Below are positions 45,303 to 53,902 of a stretch of 64,000 nucleotides of DNA, one piece after another; the first letter of the stretch is position 1; every line of letters begins with the position of its first letter. The stretch covers positions 124,001 to 188,000 of the forward strand of contig NZ_JAENHO010000003.1 in the NCBI RefSeq assembly GCF_016785085.1, in the 5' to 3' direction. The notes under the pieces were generated by a model. That model was not told the origin of the DNA and did no database searches. It was given only the letters and a program-made list of their open reading frames with translations. This stretch comes from Paractinoplanes lichenicola (lineage in GTDB: Bacteria; Actinomycetota; Actinomycetes; Mycobacteriales; Micromonosporaceae). The position numbers were made by a program, and so were the translations under genes.

Positions 45303-46280
45303 ATGACCGATCAGAAGGTTCGCTGGGGCATTCTCGGTCCCGGTGGCATCGCCGCCTCGTTCGCCGCCGACCTGCAGCACGTGCCGGGGGCCGAGCTCGC
45401 CGCCGTCGGCTCCCGCCGGCAGGAGACCGCCACCGAGTTCGCCCAGCGGTTCGGTTTCGCCCGGGCCCACGGGTCGTACGCGGATCTGGCCGCCGACCCC
45501 GGCGTCGACGTCGTCTACGTCGCCACGCCGCACGCCTTCCACGCCGAGGGCGCCCACCTGTGCGTCGAGGCCGGCAAGGCGGTGCTGGTCGAGAAGCCGA
45601 TCACGCTCGACCTGCCGGAGGCCGCCCGGCTCGTGGCCGCGGCCCGCGACAAGGGCGTGTTCCTCATGGAGGCCATGTGGATGCGCCTCAACCCGGCCAT
45701 CCGCAAGATCGCCGAGCTGGTCGAGGAGGGCGCGATCGGCTGGGTCAGCTCGATCCACGCCGACTTCGGCCTGCAGGGCCCGTTTGAGCCCGAGCACCGG
45801 CTGCGCGACCCCAAGCTGGGCGGCGGCGCGCTGCTCGACCTGGGCGTCTACCCGATCAACTTCGCCCACCTGATCATGGGGGCGCCCGCTTCCGTGCAGG
45901 CCTGGGCGCATCTGACCCCCGAGCGGGTCGACGAGAACACCGGCGTCCTGCTGGGCTGGGAGCCGGGCGCCGTCGGGGCGCTGACCTGCAGCATCAACGG
46001 TCAGAGCCGCAACAACGCGACGATCACCGGCACCGACGGGCGGATCGAGCTGCCCGAGGGTTTCTTCGTGCCGCGCTCGTTCGTGGTGCACCGGCCGGGC
46101 CGCGATCCCGAGACGCACGAGTACGACTTCCCGGGCAGCGGCTACCAGTTCGAGGCGGCCGAGGTGCAGCGCTGCCTGCTGGCCGGCGAGCTGGAGAGCC
46201 CGCTGATGCCGCACGCGACGACGCTGGAGATCATGACGCTGCTCGACACGATCCGCGAGGAGATCGGCGTCGCCTACTAA
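45303..46280 (+). CDS. Gfo/Idh/MocA-family oxidoreductase
   Basis: A 325-residue NAD(P)-dependent oxidoreductase. The Rossmann motif GILGPGGIAASFAADL is at about 9-24, with the signature VEKPITLDLPEA (Lys in EKP, about 98) and MEAMWMRLNP and GGGALLDLGVYPI in the C-terminal domain. It most resembles trans-1,2-dihydrobenzenediol dehydrogenase/sugar dehydrogenase-like members. Physiological substrate unknown. It ends in a strong terminator. Confidence 0.9.
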   Translation: MTDQKVRWGILGPGGIAASFAADLQHVPGAELAAVGSRRQETATEFAQRFGFARAHGSYADLAADPGVDVVYVATPHAFHAEGAHLCVEAGKAVLVEKPITLDLPEAARLVAAARDKGVFLMEAMWMRLNPAIRKIAELVEEGAIGWVSSIHADFGLQGPFEPEHRLRDPKLGGGALLDLGVYPINFAHLIMGAPASVQAWAHLTPERVDENTGVLLGWEPGAVGALTCSINGQSRNNATITGTDGRIELPEGFFVPRSFVVHRPGRDPETHEYDFPGSGYQFEAAEVQRCLLAGELESPLMPHATTLEIMTLLDTIREEIGVAY

Positions 46281-46281
46281 G

Positions 46282-46316
46282 ACCGTCCGGGGCTCGGCAG
46301 CCGAGCCCCGGACGGT
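46282..46316. terminator. strong bidirectional terminator
   Basis: A perfect 16-bp stem (46282-46297 with 46301-46316) with a 3-nt loop CAG. It serves the Gfo/Idh/MocA gene and the convergent Pit gene. Confidence 0.9.
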
Positions 46317-46326
46317 AAGAGGTGGC

Positions 46327-47340
46327 CTAGTTGAAGAAGGGGCGGCTCGCGAAGTAGGCCAAGCAGGCGATCAGGCCGGCCGCCGGGAAGGTGGTCACCC
46401 ACGCGATCACGATGTTGCCGGCCACGTTCCAGCGCACCGCGTTCAGGCGCTTCGTCGCGCCCACGCCCATGATCGCCGAGGTGATCGTGTGGGTGGTCGA
46501 GATGGGCGCGCCCAGCACGTAGGCGTTGAAGAAGAGCACCGAGCTGGCCACCGTCTCGGCCGCGAAGCCCTCGGCCGGGCCCAGGTCGATGATCTTGCGG
46601 CCGAGCGTGCGGATGATCCGCCAGCCGCCCGAGTAGGTGCCCGCGGCCAGCATCGTCGCGGTCGTCAGATAGACCCACCACGGGATGTGGCTGGTGCTTT
46701 CCTGGAAGCCGCCGACGAAGAGCGCCAGCACCACGATGCCCATCGTCTTGGCCGCGTCCTGGATGCCGTGGCCGAGCGACATCAGCCCGGCCGAGACGGT
46801 CTGCGCGATGCGGAAGCCGCGGTTGAGCCGGCCCGGGTTGCCGCGGCGGAAGATCCACATGACCGCGACCATCACGATGAAGCCCAGCAGAAAGCCGACC
46901 AGCGGCGACGCCACCATGGGGACCAGGATCTTCTTGACGATCGTGGCCCACTCGACCTTGCCCAGCGACGGCCCGGCGACCAGGGTGGCCCCGACCAGCC
47001 CGCCGAACAGCGCGTGTGACGAGCTCGAGGGCAGGCCGAAATACCAGGTGATCAGGTTCCAGGTGATCGCGCCGAGCACGCCGGCGAAGACGATGGCCAG
47101 GCCGGGGATGCCGAGCTCGAGGGTGACCAGGCCGCCGCCGACCGTCTCGGCCACCTTGCCGCCCAGGTGCGCGCCCACGAAGTTGCCGACCGCGGCCATC
47201 GCCAGCGCCACCCGCGGGGTCAGGGCCCGGGTGCTGATGCTGGTGGCGATCGCGTTGGCCGCGTCGTGGAAACCGTTGGTGTAGTCGAAGGCCATCGCGG
47301 CGATGATCACCGCGAGGACCGCGAAGAACTCGGGCGACAA
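46327..47340 (-). CDS. pit: inorganic phosphate transporter, PiT family
   Basis: A 337-residue membrane permease for metal-phosphate/H+ symport. It has two copies of the PiT signature: DYTNGFHDAANAIA near the N-terminus and LGHGIQDAAKTMGI in the second half, plus GLPSSSSHAL and APISTTHTI. The start is TTG at 47340 with AAGGAG about 9 nt upstream, inside the end of the preceding DUF47 gene. Together they form an operon behind a PHO box. Confidence 0.93.
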   Translation of the reverse strand: MSPEFFAVLAVIIAAMAFDYTNGFHDAANAIATSISTRALTPRVALAMAAVGNFVGAHLGGKVAETVGGGLVTLELGIPGLAIVFAGVLGAITWNLITWYFGLPSSSSHALFGGLVGATLVAGPSLGKVEWATIVKKILVPMVASPLVGFLLGFIVMVAVMWIFRRGNPGRLNRGFRIAQTVSAGLMSLGHGIQDAAKTMGIVVLALFVGGFQESTSHIPWWVYLTTATMLAAGTYSGGWRIIRTLGRKIIDLGPAEGFAAETVASSVLFFNAYVLGAPISTTHTITSAIMGVGATKRLNAVRWNVAGNIVIAWVTTFPAAGLIACLAYFASRPFFN

Positions 47341-47343
47341 GGT

Positions 47344-47970
47344 CTAGGACTCCTTGACCGCGATGGTCTCGACGGTGTTCGCCACGTGCTCGAACGCGTC
47401 GCAGGCGGCCTCCAGCTCGTCGGCCACCTCCTTCATCTTGAGCACGGTGAGCGCGTCGTACTCGCCGGAGAAGAGCCGGACCAGCAACATCCGGTACGCC
47501 CGGTCGCCCTCGTTCTCGAGCCGGTTGATCTCGATCCAGTACTCGTCGAGGTCCTTCATGCTGCGCAGCTTGGGCATCGCGTCCGCGGTGATCTTGGCCT
47601 GCTGGTCGAGCACGTCGACCAGCTCGTGCATCTCGCGCGGCAGCGAGGGCAGCTCGGTCAGCCCGTACAGGTAGAGCAAGTTGCCGACGGCCTCGAGGTG
47701 ATCCATCACGTCGTCCAGCTGCGAGCCCAGCGAGTAGATGTCCTCGCGGTCGAACGGCGTGATGAACGTCGAGTTGATCTTCTTGTAGAGATCGTGCGTG
47801 ATCTGGTCGCTGTCGTGCTCGACATCGGTCAGCCGGTCGCTCACCGACTGCACGTCGACCCCCGGCAGGGCCAGCTCGTTGAGCAGCTCGGTGCCCTTGA
47901 CGAGGTTGTTCGCGGCCTGCGTGAACAGGTCGTAAAAGGCGCCCTCGACGGGGCGGAAGGAGAACTTCAC
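47344..47970 (-). CDS. DUF47 (PhoU-like) Pit accessory protein
   Basis: A 208-residue all-helical protein with the DUF47 pattern: VKFSFRPVEGAFYDLF at the start, then ITHDLYKKINSTFITPFDREDIYSL and DDVMDHLEAVGNLLYLYG. These PhoU relatives pair with PiT permeases and probably adjust uptake. GTG 47970 is chosen with GAGG upstream. The gene is 3 bp from pit. Confidence 0.9.
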   Translation of the reverse strand: MKFSFRPVEGAFYDLFTQAANNLVKGTELLNELALPGVDVQSVSDRLTDVEHDSDQITHDLYKKINSTFITPFDREDIYSLGSQLDDVMDHLEAVGNLLYLYGLTELPSLPREMHELVDVLDQQAKITADAMPKLRSMKDLDEYWIEINRLENEGDRAYRMLLVRLFSGEYDALTVLKMKEVADELEAACDAFEHVANTVETIAVKES

Positions 47971-48011
47971 GTCACAGACCTCGATCGACGGGCGTGGGAT
48001 GATCACCAGGA

Positions 48012-48051
48012 ATGCTAAGGCCTTCCCTGGTTCACCTGTCGTTCGCCTGTT
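48012..48051 (-). promoter_or_regulatory. PHO box and -10 of the DUF47-pit operon
   Basis: On the + strand GTTCACC-TGTC-GTTCGCC-TGTT (48030-48051) is a two-unit PHO box with 11-bp period. The candidate -10 on the minus strand is TAGCAT (48012-48017), which puts the PHO box over the -35 region, the usual position for PhoP activation. Confidence 0.7.
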
Positions 48052-49012
48052 AAACGGGTTCTCGTCGCCGATCTGGGCGCGGGCCGTTCGGACGGGGCGA
48101 GGGCCGGCGCGCAGTCATGGCCGGTAGCGGTTCGCGGGCCACCCAGCGGCTCACCGGGTGCCGGCGCAGGTGGCGGGCCAGTCCGCGCTGATCGTGGTCG
48201 GCGATGACGTCGACCCCGGCCGCGCCGAGCTCGGTCCAGATGGCCGCCCGGGCCCGGCGGGGCCCTTCGGGCAGACCCGAGATGCGCACCGTACGCCCGT
48301 CGTCGTGCGCCGACCGCACCAGCGCGTGCAGCAGGTGGCGCTCCTCGGCCGGGATCGGCTCGAGCCCGTCCCAGCCGAACCGCCGGCTCCACGGCTCGCT
48401 GATCATCGGGGCCAGCGTGGCCGGCGCCGCCCGGGTGCCGAGGTCGTCGAACGAGCCCTCGGCGAACACGTATCGCACGTCCTGGGTCGCGAGCAGCTCC
48501 CGCACGTCGACGATGCCCGTCACCGACACGGTGACCGCGCCCGGCGTCAGGTAGTCGTCCTCGCAGCGGCTGAGCAGCGCGGCGTGATCCCGCAGCTGCT
48601 GGTCGAGCATCCGGTACGCCCGCAAGAGCGTCTCGGCGTCGCGGACGGCGCCGGTGAACTCGACGACGAGCCGGAACGGCACCTCCTGGTCGCGGGCGAG
48701 CCGGCCGCCGTGGCCGCGGGCCCGCGCCAGCAGCGGGGTCAGCACGAGGCGGCGCAACGTCCGCCCCGGTTGCGGCGCGCCCGGGCCGAGGAACAGCTCG
48801 CCGCGTGGGCCGGGAGTGACCGGCACGGTGAGCCCGCCCAGTCCCCGCCGGAGCACCGCGGGCAGCGGGTCGACGTCGCCCGGCCGGGCCAGCGCGTGCG
48901 CGGCGGCCAGGTAGGAGCCCTTGCGGCGGGACAGCGAGATTCCGGCCGCGACCAGGCCGGCCACCCCCGCCGCACCGGCGAGGCCGCCCGCGATCATCAG
49001 CCCGTCGTTCAC
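48050..49012 (-). CDS. membrane-anchored PI-PLC/GDPD-like C-terminal domain protein
   Basis: About 320 residues. One N-terminal helix ([22 protein letters not shown]) is followed by a soluble region. The C-terminal piece RTVRISGLPEGPRRARAAIWTELGAAGVDVIADHDQRGLARHL resembles the end of phosphatidylinositol-specific phospholipase C-like barrels. The catalytic His pair of true PI-PLCs is not obvious, so activity is doubtful. GTG 49012 or TTG 49036 could be the start; neither has a clear ribosome-binding site. Confidence 0.55.
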   Translation of the reverse strand: MNDGLMIAGGLAGAAGVAGLVAAGISLSRRKGSYLAAAHALARPGDVDPLPAVLRRGLGGLTVPVTPGPRGELFLGPGAPQPGRTLRRLVLTPLLARARGHGGRLARDQEVPFRLVVEFTGAVRDAETLLRAYRMLDQQLRDHAALLSRCEDDYLTPGAVTVSVTGIVDVRELLATQDVRYVFAEGSFDDLGTRAAPATLAPMISEPWSRRFGWDGLEPIPAEERHLLHALVRSAHDDGRTVRISGLPEGPRRARAAIWTELGAAGVDVIADHDQRGLARHLRRHPVSRWVAREPLPAMTARRPSPRPNGPRPDRRREPV

Positions 49013-49101
49013 TGCGCACCATCCGATTCGTACCAAAAATCCGTTCTCTACTGTGTCACAAGTGCTACCCGGCCCCGGGCAATGTCGCGCAGAATTCCCT
49101 C

Positions 49102-49968
49102 ATGCCGTCCTCCGCCGAGGCCTTCGAGGCCGAGCGAAGCCACCTCGTCGCCGTTGCCTATCGGATGCTCGGCAGCGTCGCCGAGGCGCAGGACGTGGTG
49201 CAGGAGGCCTGGTTGCGCTACACGCGCGCCGGTGATCAGGAGATTCGTGATCTGCGCGGCTGGCTCACCACCGTCACCGGCCGGCTCTGCCTCGACGTCC
49301 TCAAGTCGTCCCGCGTGTCGCGCGAGGCGTACACCGGCATGTGGCTCCCGGAGTACTTCGTGGACCCCGACGTCGGCCCGGCCGCCCAGGCCGAGCAGCG
49401 CGACCAGGTCGGCCTGGCCCTGCTCGTCGTGCTCGAGCGGCTCAGCCCCGAGCAGCGGGTGGCGCTGGTGCTGCACGACGCCTTCGCGGTGCCCTACGAC
49501 GAGGTGGCCCGGGTGCTGGGCACGACCGAGGCGACCGCCCGGCAGCACGCCTCCCGCGGGCGCAAGGCGGCCGCCGACGGCAGCGTGCGGCACAACGCCG
49601 GCCTGGCCGAGCAGCGCAGCGTGCTGGCCGCGTTCCTCGAGGCCGTGAACAACGGCGACATGGCCGCGCTGGCCTCGGTGCTCGCGCCCGACGTGGTGTC
49701 GATCAGCGACGGTGGCGGCTTCACCAGCACCGCGCTGCGCCCGATCGTCGGCGCCGACAAGGTGTCCCGCTTCTTCGTCGGGATCGCGCACGGCAGCCGG
49801 ATGGCCGGGGCCGTGCTCGAGCCGGCCCTGATCAACGGCACCGCCGGCATCTTCGTGCGGGGCGACACTGTCTACGGCGCGCTCGGCGTGACCGTCGCCG
49901 ACGGCCGCATCACCGGGCTCTTCCAGCAGCTCAACCCGGCGAAGCTCCTAGTCAGCGACCTTCTGTAG
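49102..49968 (+). CDS. ECF sigma factor, ECF41 group (SigJ-like)
   Basis: 288 residues. Sigma region 2 (HLVAVAYRMLGSVAEAQDVVQEAWLRY) and region 4 (LVVLERLSPEQRVALVLHDAFAVPYDEVARVLGTTEATARQHASRGR) are followed by a SnoaL-like C-terminal domain of about 100 residues. ECF41 markers are visible: a linker close to WLPEP (WLPEYFVDPD), DGGG and a final NPAKL (consensus NPDKL). In this group the C-terminal domain replaces an anti-sigma factor. No ECF41 partner gene (carboxymuconolactone decarboxylase or oxidoreductase) is next to it. Confidence 0.9.
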   Translation: MPSSAEAFEAERSHLVAVAYRMLGSVAEAQDVVQEAWLRYTRAGDQEIRDLRGWLTTVTGRLCLDVLKSSRVSREAYTGMWLPEYFVDPDVGPAAQAEQRDQVGLALLVVLERLSPEQRVALVLHDAFAVPYDEVARVLGTTEATARQHASRGRKAAADGSVRHNAGLAEQRSVLAAFLEAVNNGDMAALASVLAPDVVSISDGGGFTSTALRPIVGADKVSRFFVGIAHGSRMAGAVLEPALINGTAGIFVRGDTVYGALGVTVADGRITGLFQQLNPAKLLVSDLL

Positions 49969-50454
49969 ATATTGGTGGTATTTCGTGGCGAACGGCTCGC
50001 GGCCGTCGCCCAGCGCCACCAGCAGCTCGTCGGCCGCCGCGCGGGCCTCGCGGACGAGATCGTCGGGGTAGCCGAACTGCGTGCGGTGCTCCTCGAACTC
50101 GTCCTCGTCGCGCAGCTCGACCAGGCCCGTCGAGCGGCGCCGGACCACGTCGAGGTCGAGGTCGATGATGTGGACGGTGTCGCCCTCCCAGCGCGCCGGG
50201 GTGGTGATGTCGCAGTAGACCTCACTGGTGCGCGGCTGCGGGTTGAACATGCCCGTCCACCACGTGTGATGGGGGATGAGCAGCACGAACGGGATCTGCT
50301 CGACCGACGGGCGGCCGTGGTAGACCGACTCGGTGCCGCGGGTCACGCCCACCCACACGCCCAGCTCGTCCTCGTCGAAACGGCGGGCTGGGTAGTCCCG
50401 ATGGGCCGAACCGTCGTACTTCGTGTAGACGACCCGGACCGTGTCACTCGGCAT
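49948..50454 (-). CDS. DUF402 family protein
   Basis: 168 residues. VEQIPFVLLIPHHTWWTGMFNPQP, YCDITTPARWEGDTVHIIDLDLDVV and DEDEFEEHRTQFGYPDDLV are the DUF402 hallmarks (FomD/Ntdp-like barrel; some members hydrolyse nucleotides or nucleotidyl phosphonates). Conserved Asp residues (DLDLDV) likely bind metal. Its 3' end overlaps the sigma gene by 21 bp. It is divergent from the DinG gene, and both starts have leaderless-type -10 elements. Confidence 0.87.
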   Translation of the reverse strand: MPSDTVRVVYTKYDGSAHRDYPARRFDEDELGVWVGVTRGTESVYHGRPSVEQIPFVLLIPHHTWWTGMFNPQPRTSEVYCDITTPARWEGDTVHIIDLDLDVVRRRSTGLVELRDEDEFEEHRTQFGYPDDLVREARAAADELLVALGDGREPFATKYHQYLQKVAD

Positions 50455-50460
50455 GCGAGA

Positions 50461-50466
50461 ACCCTA
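50461..50466 (-). promoter_or_regulatory. -10 element TAGGGT, leaderless type
   Basis: On the minus strand TAGGGT is 6 nt before ATG 50454 of the DUF402 gene. Confidence 0.5.
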
Positions 50467-50497
50467 ACGGTGGTCGGCTTCTGTCGGTGGTGGCGGG

Positions 50498-50503
50498 TAC
50501 CGT
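50498..50503 (+). promoter_or_regulatory. -10 element TACCGT, leaderless type
   Basis: TACCGT is 6 nt before GTG 50510 of the DinG gene. Confidence 0.5.
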
Positions 50504-50509
50504 CTGCGC

Positions 50510-52555
50510 GTGCCCGCAGCAACGAAGAAGACCGCTGAGTCGCCCGGAGAAAGAACCAACGGAGCTATTAAGGCCGACAAACTCCTTCAGGCCGCCGTCG
50601 GCGCCGTCCCCGGTGGCTCTTCGCGTCCGGGTCAGGAGGCCATGGTCGCCGCCATCGACAAGGCGATACGTGAGCGTGAGCACCTGCTGGTCCAGGCGGG
50701 CACGGGCACCGGCAAGAGCCTGGCCTATCTCACCCCGTCGCTGCTCGTCGACGGGCCCGTGGTCGTCTCCACGGCCACCCTGGCCCTGCAGAATCAGCTG
50801 GTCGAGCACGACCTCCCCCGTCTCGCGGCGGCGGTCGAGCCGGTGCTCGGCCGCAAACCCACCTTTGCCGTGCTCAAGGGCCGCCACCACTACCTCTGCG
50901 TGGCCAAGATGGAACACGCCGATGAAGAAGCGCCGACCGACACGCTCTTCGACGACGCGCCGCCCAAGCAGACCCAGTGGCTCGGCGAGGCGGGCCGGCT
51001 CGGCAAGCAGATCCAGCGGCTGCAGGCCTGGGCCGAGAAGACCAAGACCGGCGACCGTGACGAGCTCGACCCCGGCGTCGACGACACGGCCTGGCGGCAG
51101 GTCTCGATGCCCGCGCGCGACTGCGTCGGGGCCCAGCGATGCCCGTACGGGCCGGAATGCTTCGCCGAGGCGTCGCGCGCCCGGGCCCGCGAGGCCGACC
51201 TCGTCGTCACCAACCACAGCCTGCTCGCGGTCGACATGCTGGCCGAGCGGCACATCGTGCCCCCGCATAAGCTGCTGATCATCGACGAGGCGCACGAGCT
51301 GGCCGACCGCGTCTCCTCCGCCTCGCAGGCCGAGCTGACCCCCGACGCGATCGAGCGCTCGTCCCGCCGCGCCCGCACGCTGATCCCGCCCGCGGCCGCC
51401 GAGTCGCTGGCCGAGGCGGCCGACGCGCTGACCGTGGGCCTGGCCGAGACGCCCGCCGGCCGCATCACCGCGGGCCTGCCCGAGCTGCTGCAGCAGGCCG
51501 TCACGCTGATCGAGTCGGCCACCCGGGCCGGGCTCACGGCGATCGGCGACGTCAAGAGCGACGACCCCGACCCCGTCCGCAAGCAGCAGGCCAAGGCCGC
51601 CCTGGACGACCTCAACGACACGGCGCAGCGGCTGCTCGAGGAGTCCGACTTCGACGTGGCCTGGGTCGAGAAGTCCGACACCGGCAGCGGGCGCCGCGCG
51701 CTCGTCGTGGCCCCGCTCTCGGTGGCCGGCACGCTGGCCCAGGGCCTCTACACGGACCGTACGGTGGTGGCGACCTCGGCCACGCTGACGCTGGGCGGCC
51801 GGTTCGACACGGTGGCCCGCTCGCTCGGCCTGCCCGCCGCCTCGACCGCCCCGCCGGCCGACCCGCAGTCGCCCGCCTCCGGCGACGGCTGGACGTCGCT
51901 CGACGTCGGCTCCCCGTTCGACTATCCGCGCCAGGGCATCCTCTACGTCGCGGCCCACCTGCCCCGCCCGCAGATGTCCGGCCTGCCCGCGGGTGCGGGG
52001 GAGGAGCTGGTCAAGCTGGTCGAGGCGCTGGGCGGCCGTACGCTGGGCCTGTTCTCGTCGCGCCGGGCCGCCACCCAGGCCGCCGAGCTGCTGCGCGCCC
52101 GCACCGACCTGCCGATCCTGCTGCAGGGCGAGGAGTCGCTGCCGGTCCTGGTCCGCCGGTTCAAGGAGGACAAGGCGAGCTGCCTGTTCGGCGTCATGTC
52201 GCTCTGGCAGGGCGTCGACGTGCCGGGCGACGCCTGCCAGCTCGTCGTGATCGACCGGCTGCCCTTCCCCCGCCCCGACGAGCCCCTGGCCGCGGCCCGG
52301 GCGGCCGCGGTCGACGCGAACGGCGGGTCCGGCTTCGCGTCGGTCAGCGTGCCGATCGCGGCCGTCCGGCTCGCCCAGGGCGTCGGCCGCCTGATCCGCT
52401 CGACGGGCGACAAGGGCGTGGTCGCCGTGCTCGACTCCCGCCTCGAGACGGCCCGCGGTTACGGCGCCTTCCTGCGCAAGTCGTTGCCCCCGTTCTGGTA
52501 CACGACCCGCCCCGACGTTGCCCTGGGCGCCCTGCAACGCCTGGCCGGAAAGTGA
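50510..52555 (+). CDS. DinG-family ATP-dependent DNA helicase
   Basis: 681 residues, superfamily 2 XPD/DinG helicase. Walker A QAGTGTGKSLAYL is at about 63-75 and the DEAH box is IIDEAHELAD (about 258). Four Cys between them (YLC, DC, RC, EC around residues 127-222) are placed like an iron-sulfur cluster. SATL, GVMSLWQGVDVPG and QGVGRLIRS are the later helicase motifs. It likely acts on D-loops or R-loops in repair. Confidence 0.92.
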   Translation: MPAATKKTAESPGERTNGAIKADKLLQAAVGAVPGGSSRPGQEAMVAAIDKAIREREHLLVQAGTGTGKSLAYLTPSLLVDGPVVVSTATLALQNQLVEHDLPRLAAAVEPVLGRKPTFAVLKGRHHYLCVAKMEHADEEAPTDTLFDDAPPKQTQWLGEAGRLGKQIQRLQAWAEKTKTGDRDELDPGVDDTAWRQVSMPARDCVGAQRCPYGPECFAEASRARAREADLVVTNHSLLAVDMLAERHIVPPHKLLIIDEAHELADRVSSASQAELTPDAIERSSRRARTLIPPAAAESLAEAADALTVGLAETPAGRITAGLPELLQQAVTLIESATRAGLTAIGDVKSDDPDPVRKQQAKAALDDLNDTAQRLLEESDFDVAWVEKSDTGSGRRALVVAPLSVAGTLAQGLYTDRTVVATSATLTLGGRFDTVARSLGLPAASTAPPADPQSPASGDGWTSLDVGSPFDYPRQGILYVAAHLPRPQMSGLPAGAGEELVKLVEALGGRTLGLFSSRRAATQAAELLRARTDLPILLQGEESLPVLVRRFKEDKASCLFGVMSLWQGVDVPGDACQLVVIDRLPFPRPDEPLAAARAAAVDANGGSGFASVSVPIAAVRLAQGVGRLIRSTGDKGVVAVLDSRLETARGYGAFLRKSLPPFWYTTRPDVALGALQRLAGK

Positions 52556-52907
52556 GCCCGATGCGCCAGATCGCCTGCGTGTTCCTCGTCGACGGCAACG
52601 CGCCCTACTCCCCGCACGTCTGGGGTCGCGGCTGAGGTGCCGGCCCGCGAGTCACCCCGGGCATCGCCGACATGATCGACCGGTTCCTGGCCGCGGCCGA
52701 ATACGCCGGCCTGCGGTGAGCCGCCCGCCGCACCGATTCGCATTCGCGCCGGTCCGTCTCCCAAGGCCAAGGCCAAGATCAAAGCCGATGTCCGAGCGGG
52801 GTGGTGGGTGACGGACCGTCGCTCCCGCGGGGACCGCGACGCGATGAGCTGGCCGCTGGCGCGTCCAGGGCGCTCATCGCGCCACGGCGACGTGCGTAAA
52901 TGGTTGC
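52556..52907. other. gap with possible gene remnants
   Basis: Two short frames are visible: a 24-codon ATG frame (52561-52635, MRQIACVFLVDG...) and an open stretch reading VTPGIADMIDRFLAAAEYAGLR that ends at about 52719. Both look like fragments of a decayed gene, but I cannot name it. The remainder shows nothing I recognise. Confidence 0.3.
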
Positions 52908-52977
52908 GCGCAACAACCAACGCGCAACAACTAACGCGCAACAACCAACGCGCAACAACTAACGCGCAACAACCAAG
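52908..52977. repeat. five tandem copies of a 14-bp repeat
   Basis: The unit is GCGCAACAAC(C/T)AAC; copies 1, 3 and 5 have C and copies 2 and 4 have T, so there is also a 28-bp period. The last copy ends AAG. The palindrome GTTGCGCGCAAC (52904-52915) marks the left edge. Confidence 0.9.
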
Positions 52978-53032
52978 AAGCGTGCGGCAGGCTCGCCGCC
53001 CTGCGCGGAGGCTGAAGACCGAGCGTGACACC

Positions 53033-53902
53033 ATGGCTGCCGTGACGGCGCCGGAGCGAGTGAGCCGGTCGGCGGCCGAGCCGACGCGCCGGAAGCGGCG
53101 CTGGCTGCTGGGCGGGGTCGTCGCGGCCTGGATCGTGGTCGTGTCGGTGCTTGCCGTCTGGTCGGTCGGGCACGAGCGGGCCACCGTGCCCGAGCAGCGT
53201 GACCTCAAGCTCGCGGTGGCCGACCTGCAGCAGGCGGCCGGCGTGGTCTACGCCGCGGCCGGGGGCGACGGGCGGGCCGTCGAGCTGGGTGCGCTCGAGC
53301 TCACGAAGGAATGCCGGATCACCCCGGCGCGATCGGGCCTGGTCGCCGCCCGCAACGTCACGGTGCTGGTGCCCACCGGGGGCACGGCCGAGGCCGTCCG
53401 GGCCATCGCCGATCGGCTGCCCCCGGGTTGGGCGGCCGACGTGACCGAGGAGCGCGGCGGCACGCGGGTCTCGCTGCACGCCGACGCGGGCAACTTCATC
53501 GGCATCGACACGGCCACCGAGTCGACCGGTCAGGTGTTCTCGCTGCGGCTGACGACCGGGTGCCGGCCGATCGACGGCAGGACGCCGGAGAGCGCCGACC
53601 CGGCCACCCCGTCCGCGCCGGCTGCGCTGGGCGATGTGCTGCGGGGCCTGACCGCGGGCCGGACGGAGCCGCGGGCGCGCGCCGTCACCTGCCCCTCGGG
53701 CGCCGTCGCCGGGTCGTACGTGCTGGAAGGTGTGCCCAAGACTGACGATCTGGCCGGACGGATGCGCAAGCTCGCGGGGGAGGCCACGCTCGTCAGCACC
53801 GACGCCGGGGCGTACGCGTATCGCAGCGGCGCCGATTCCGTGCTGGTGCTGCCCTCGCCGGCCGACAAGCTGCGCGTGGTGGTCAGCACCCCCTGTCAGT
53901 AG
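53033..53902 (+). CDS. hypothetical membrane-anchored protein
   Basis: 289 residues; family unknown. A basic N-terminus (RRKRRW) leads into one helix (about 20-45; LLGGVVAAWIVVVSVLAVWSV), then a soluble extracytoplasmic part with four Cys (KEC, TGC, TC, PC) that may pair. ATG 53033 is preferred; the frame stays open through the upstream 14-bp repeats, which would give an unlikely Asn/Thr/Gln-rich extension. Its end overlaps the convergent DsrE gene. Confidence 0.7.
   Translation: MAAVTAPERVSRSAAEPTRRKRRWLLGGVVAAWIVVVSVLAVWSVGHERATVPEQRDLKLAVADLQQAAGVVYAAAGGDGRAVELGALELTKECRITPARSGLVAARNVTVLVPTGGTAEAVRAIADRLPPGWAADVTEERGGTRVSLHADAGNFIGIDTATESTGQVFSLRLTTGCRPIDGRTPESADPATPSAPAALGDVLRGLTAGRTEPRARAVTCPSGAVAGSYVLEGVPKTDDLAGRMRKLAGEATLVSTDAGAYAYRSGADSVLVLPSPADKLRVVVSTPCQ

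Noticed and set aside
52908..52977. CRISPR array
   Set aside because: Units are 14 bp and directly adjacent, without spacers or cas genes.
52808..53032. N-terminal extension of the anchored protein through the 14-bp repeats
   Set aside because: It would encode a repeat-derived Asn/Thr/Gln stretch before a normal basic-plus-helix N-terminus; ATG 53033 is the simpler start.
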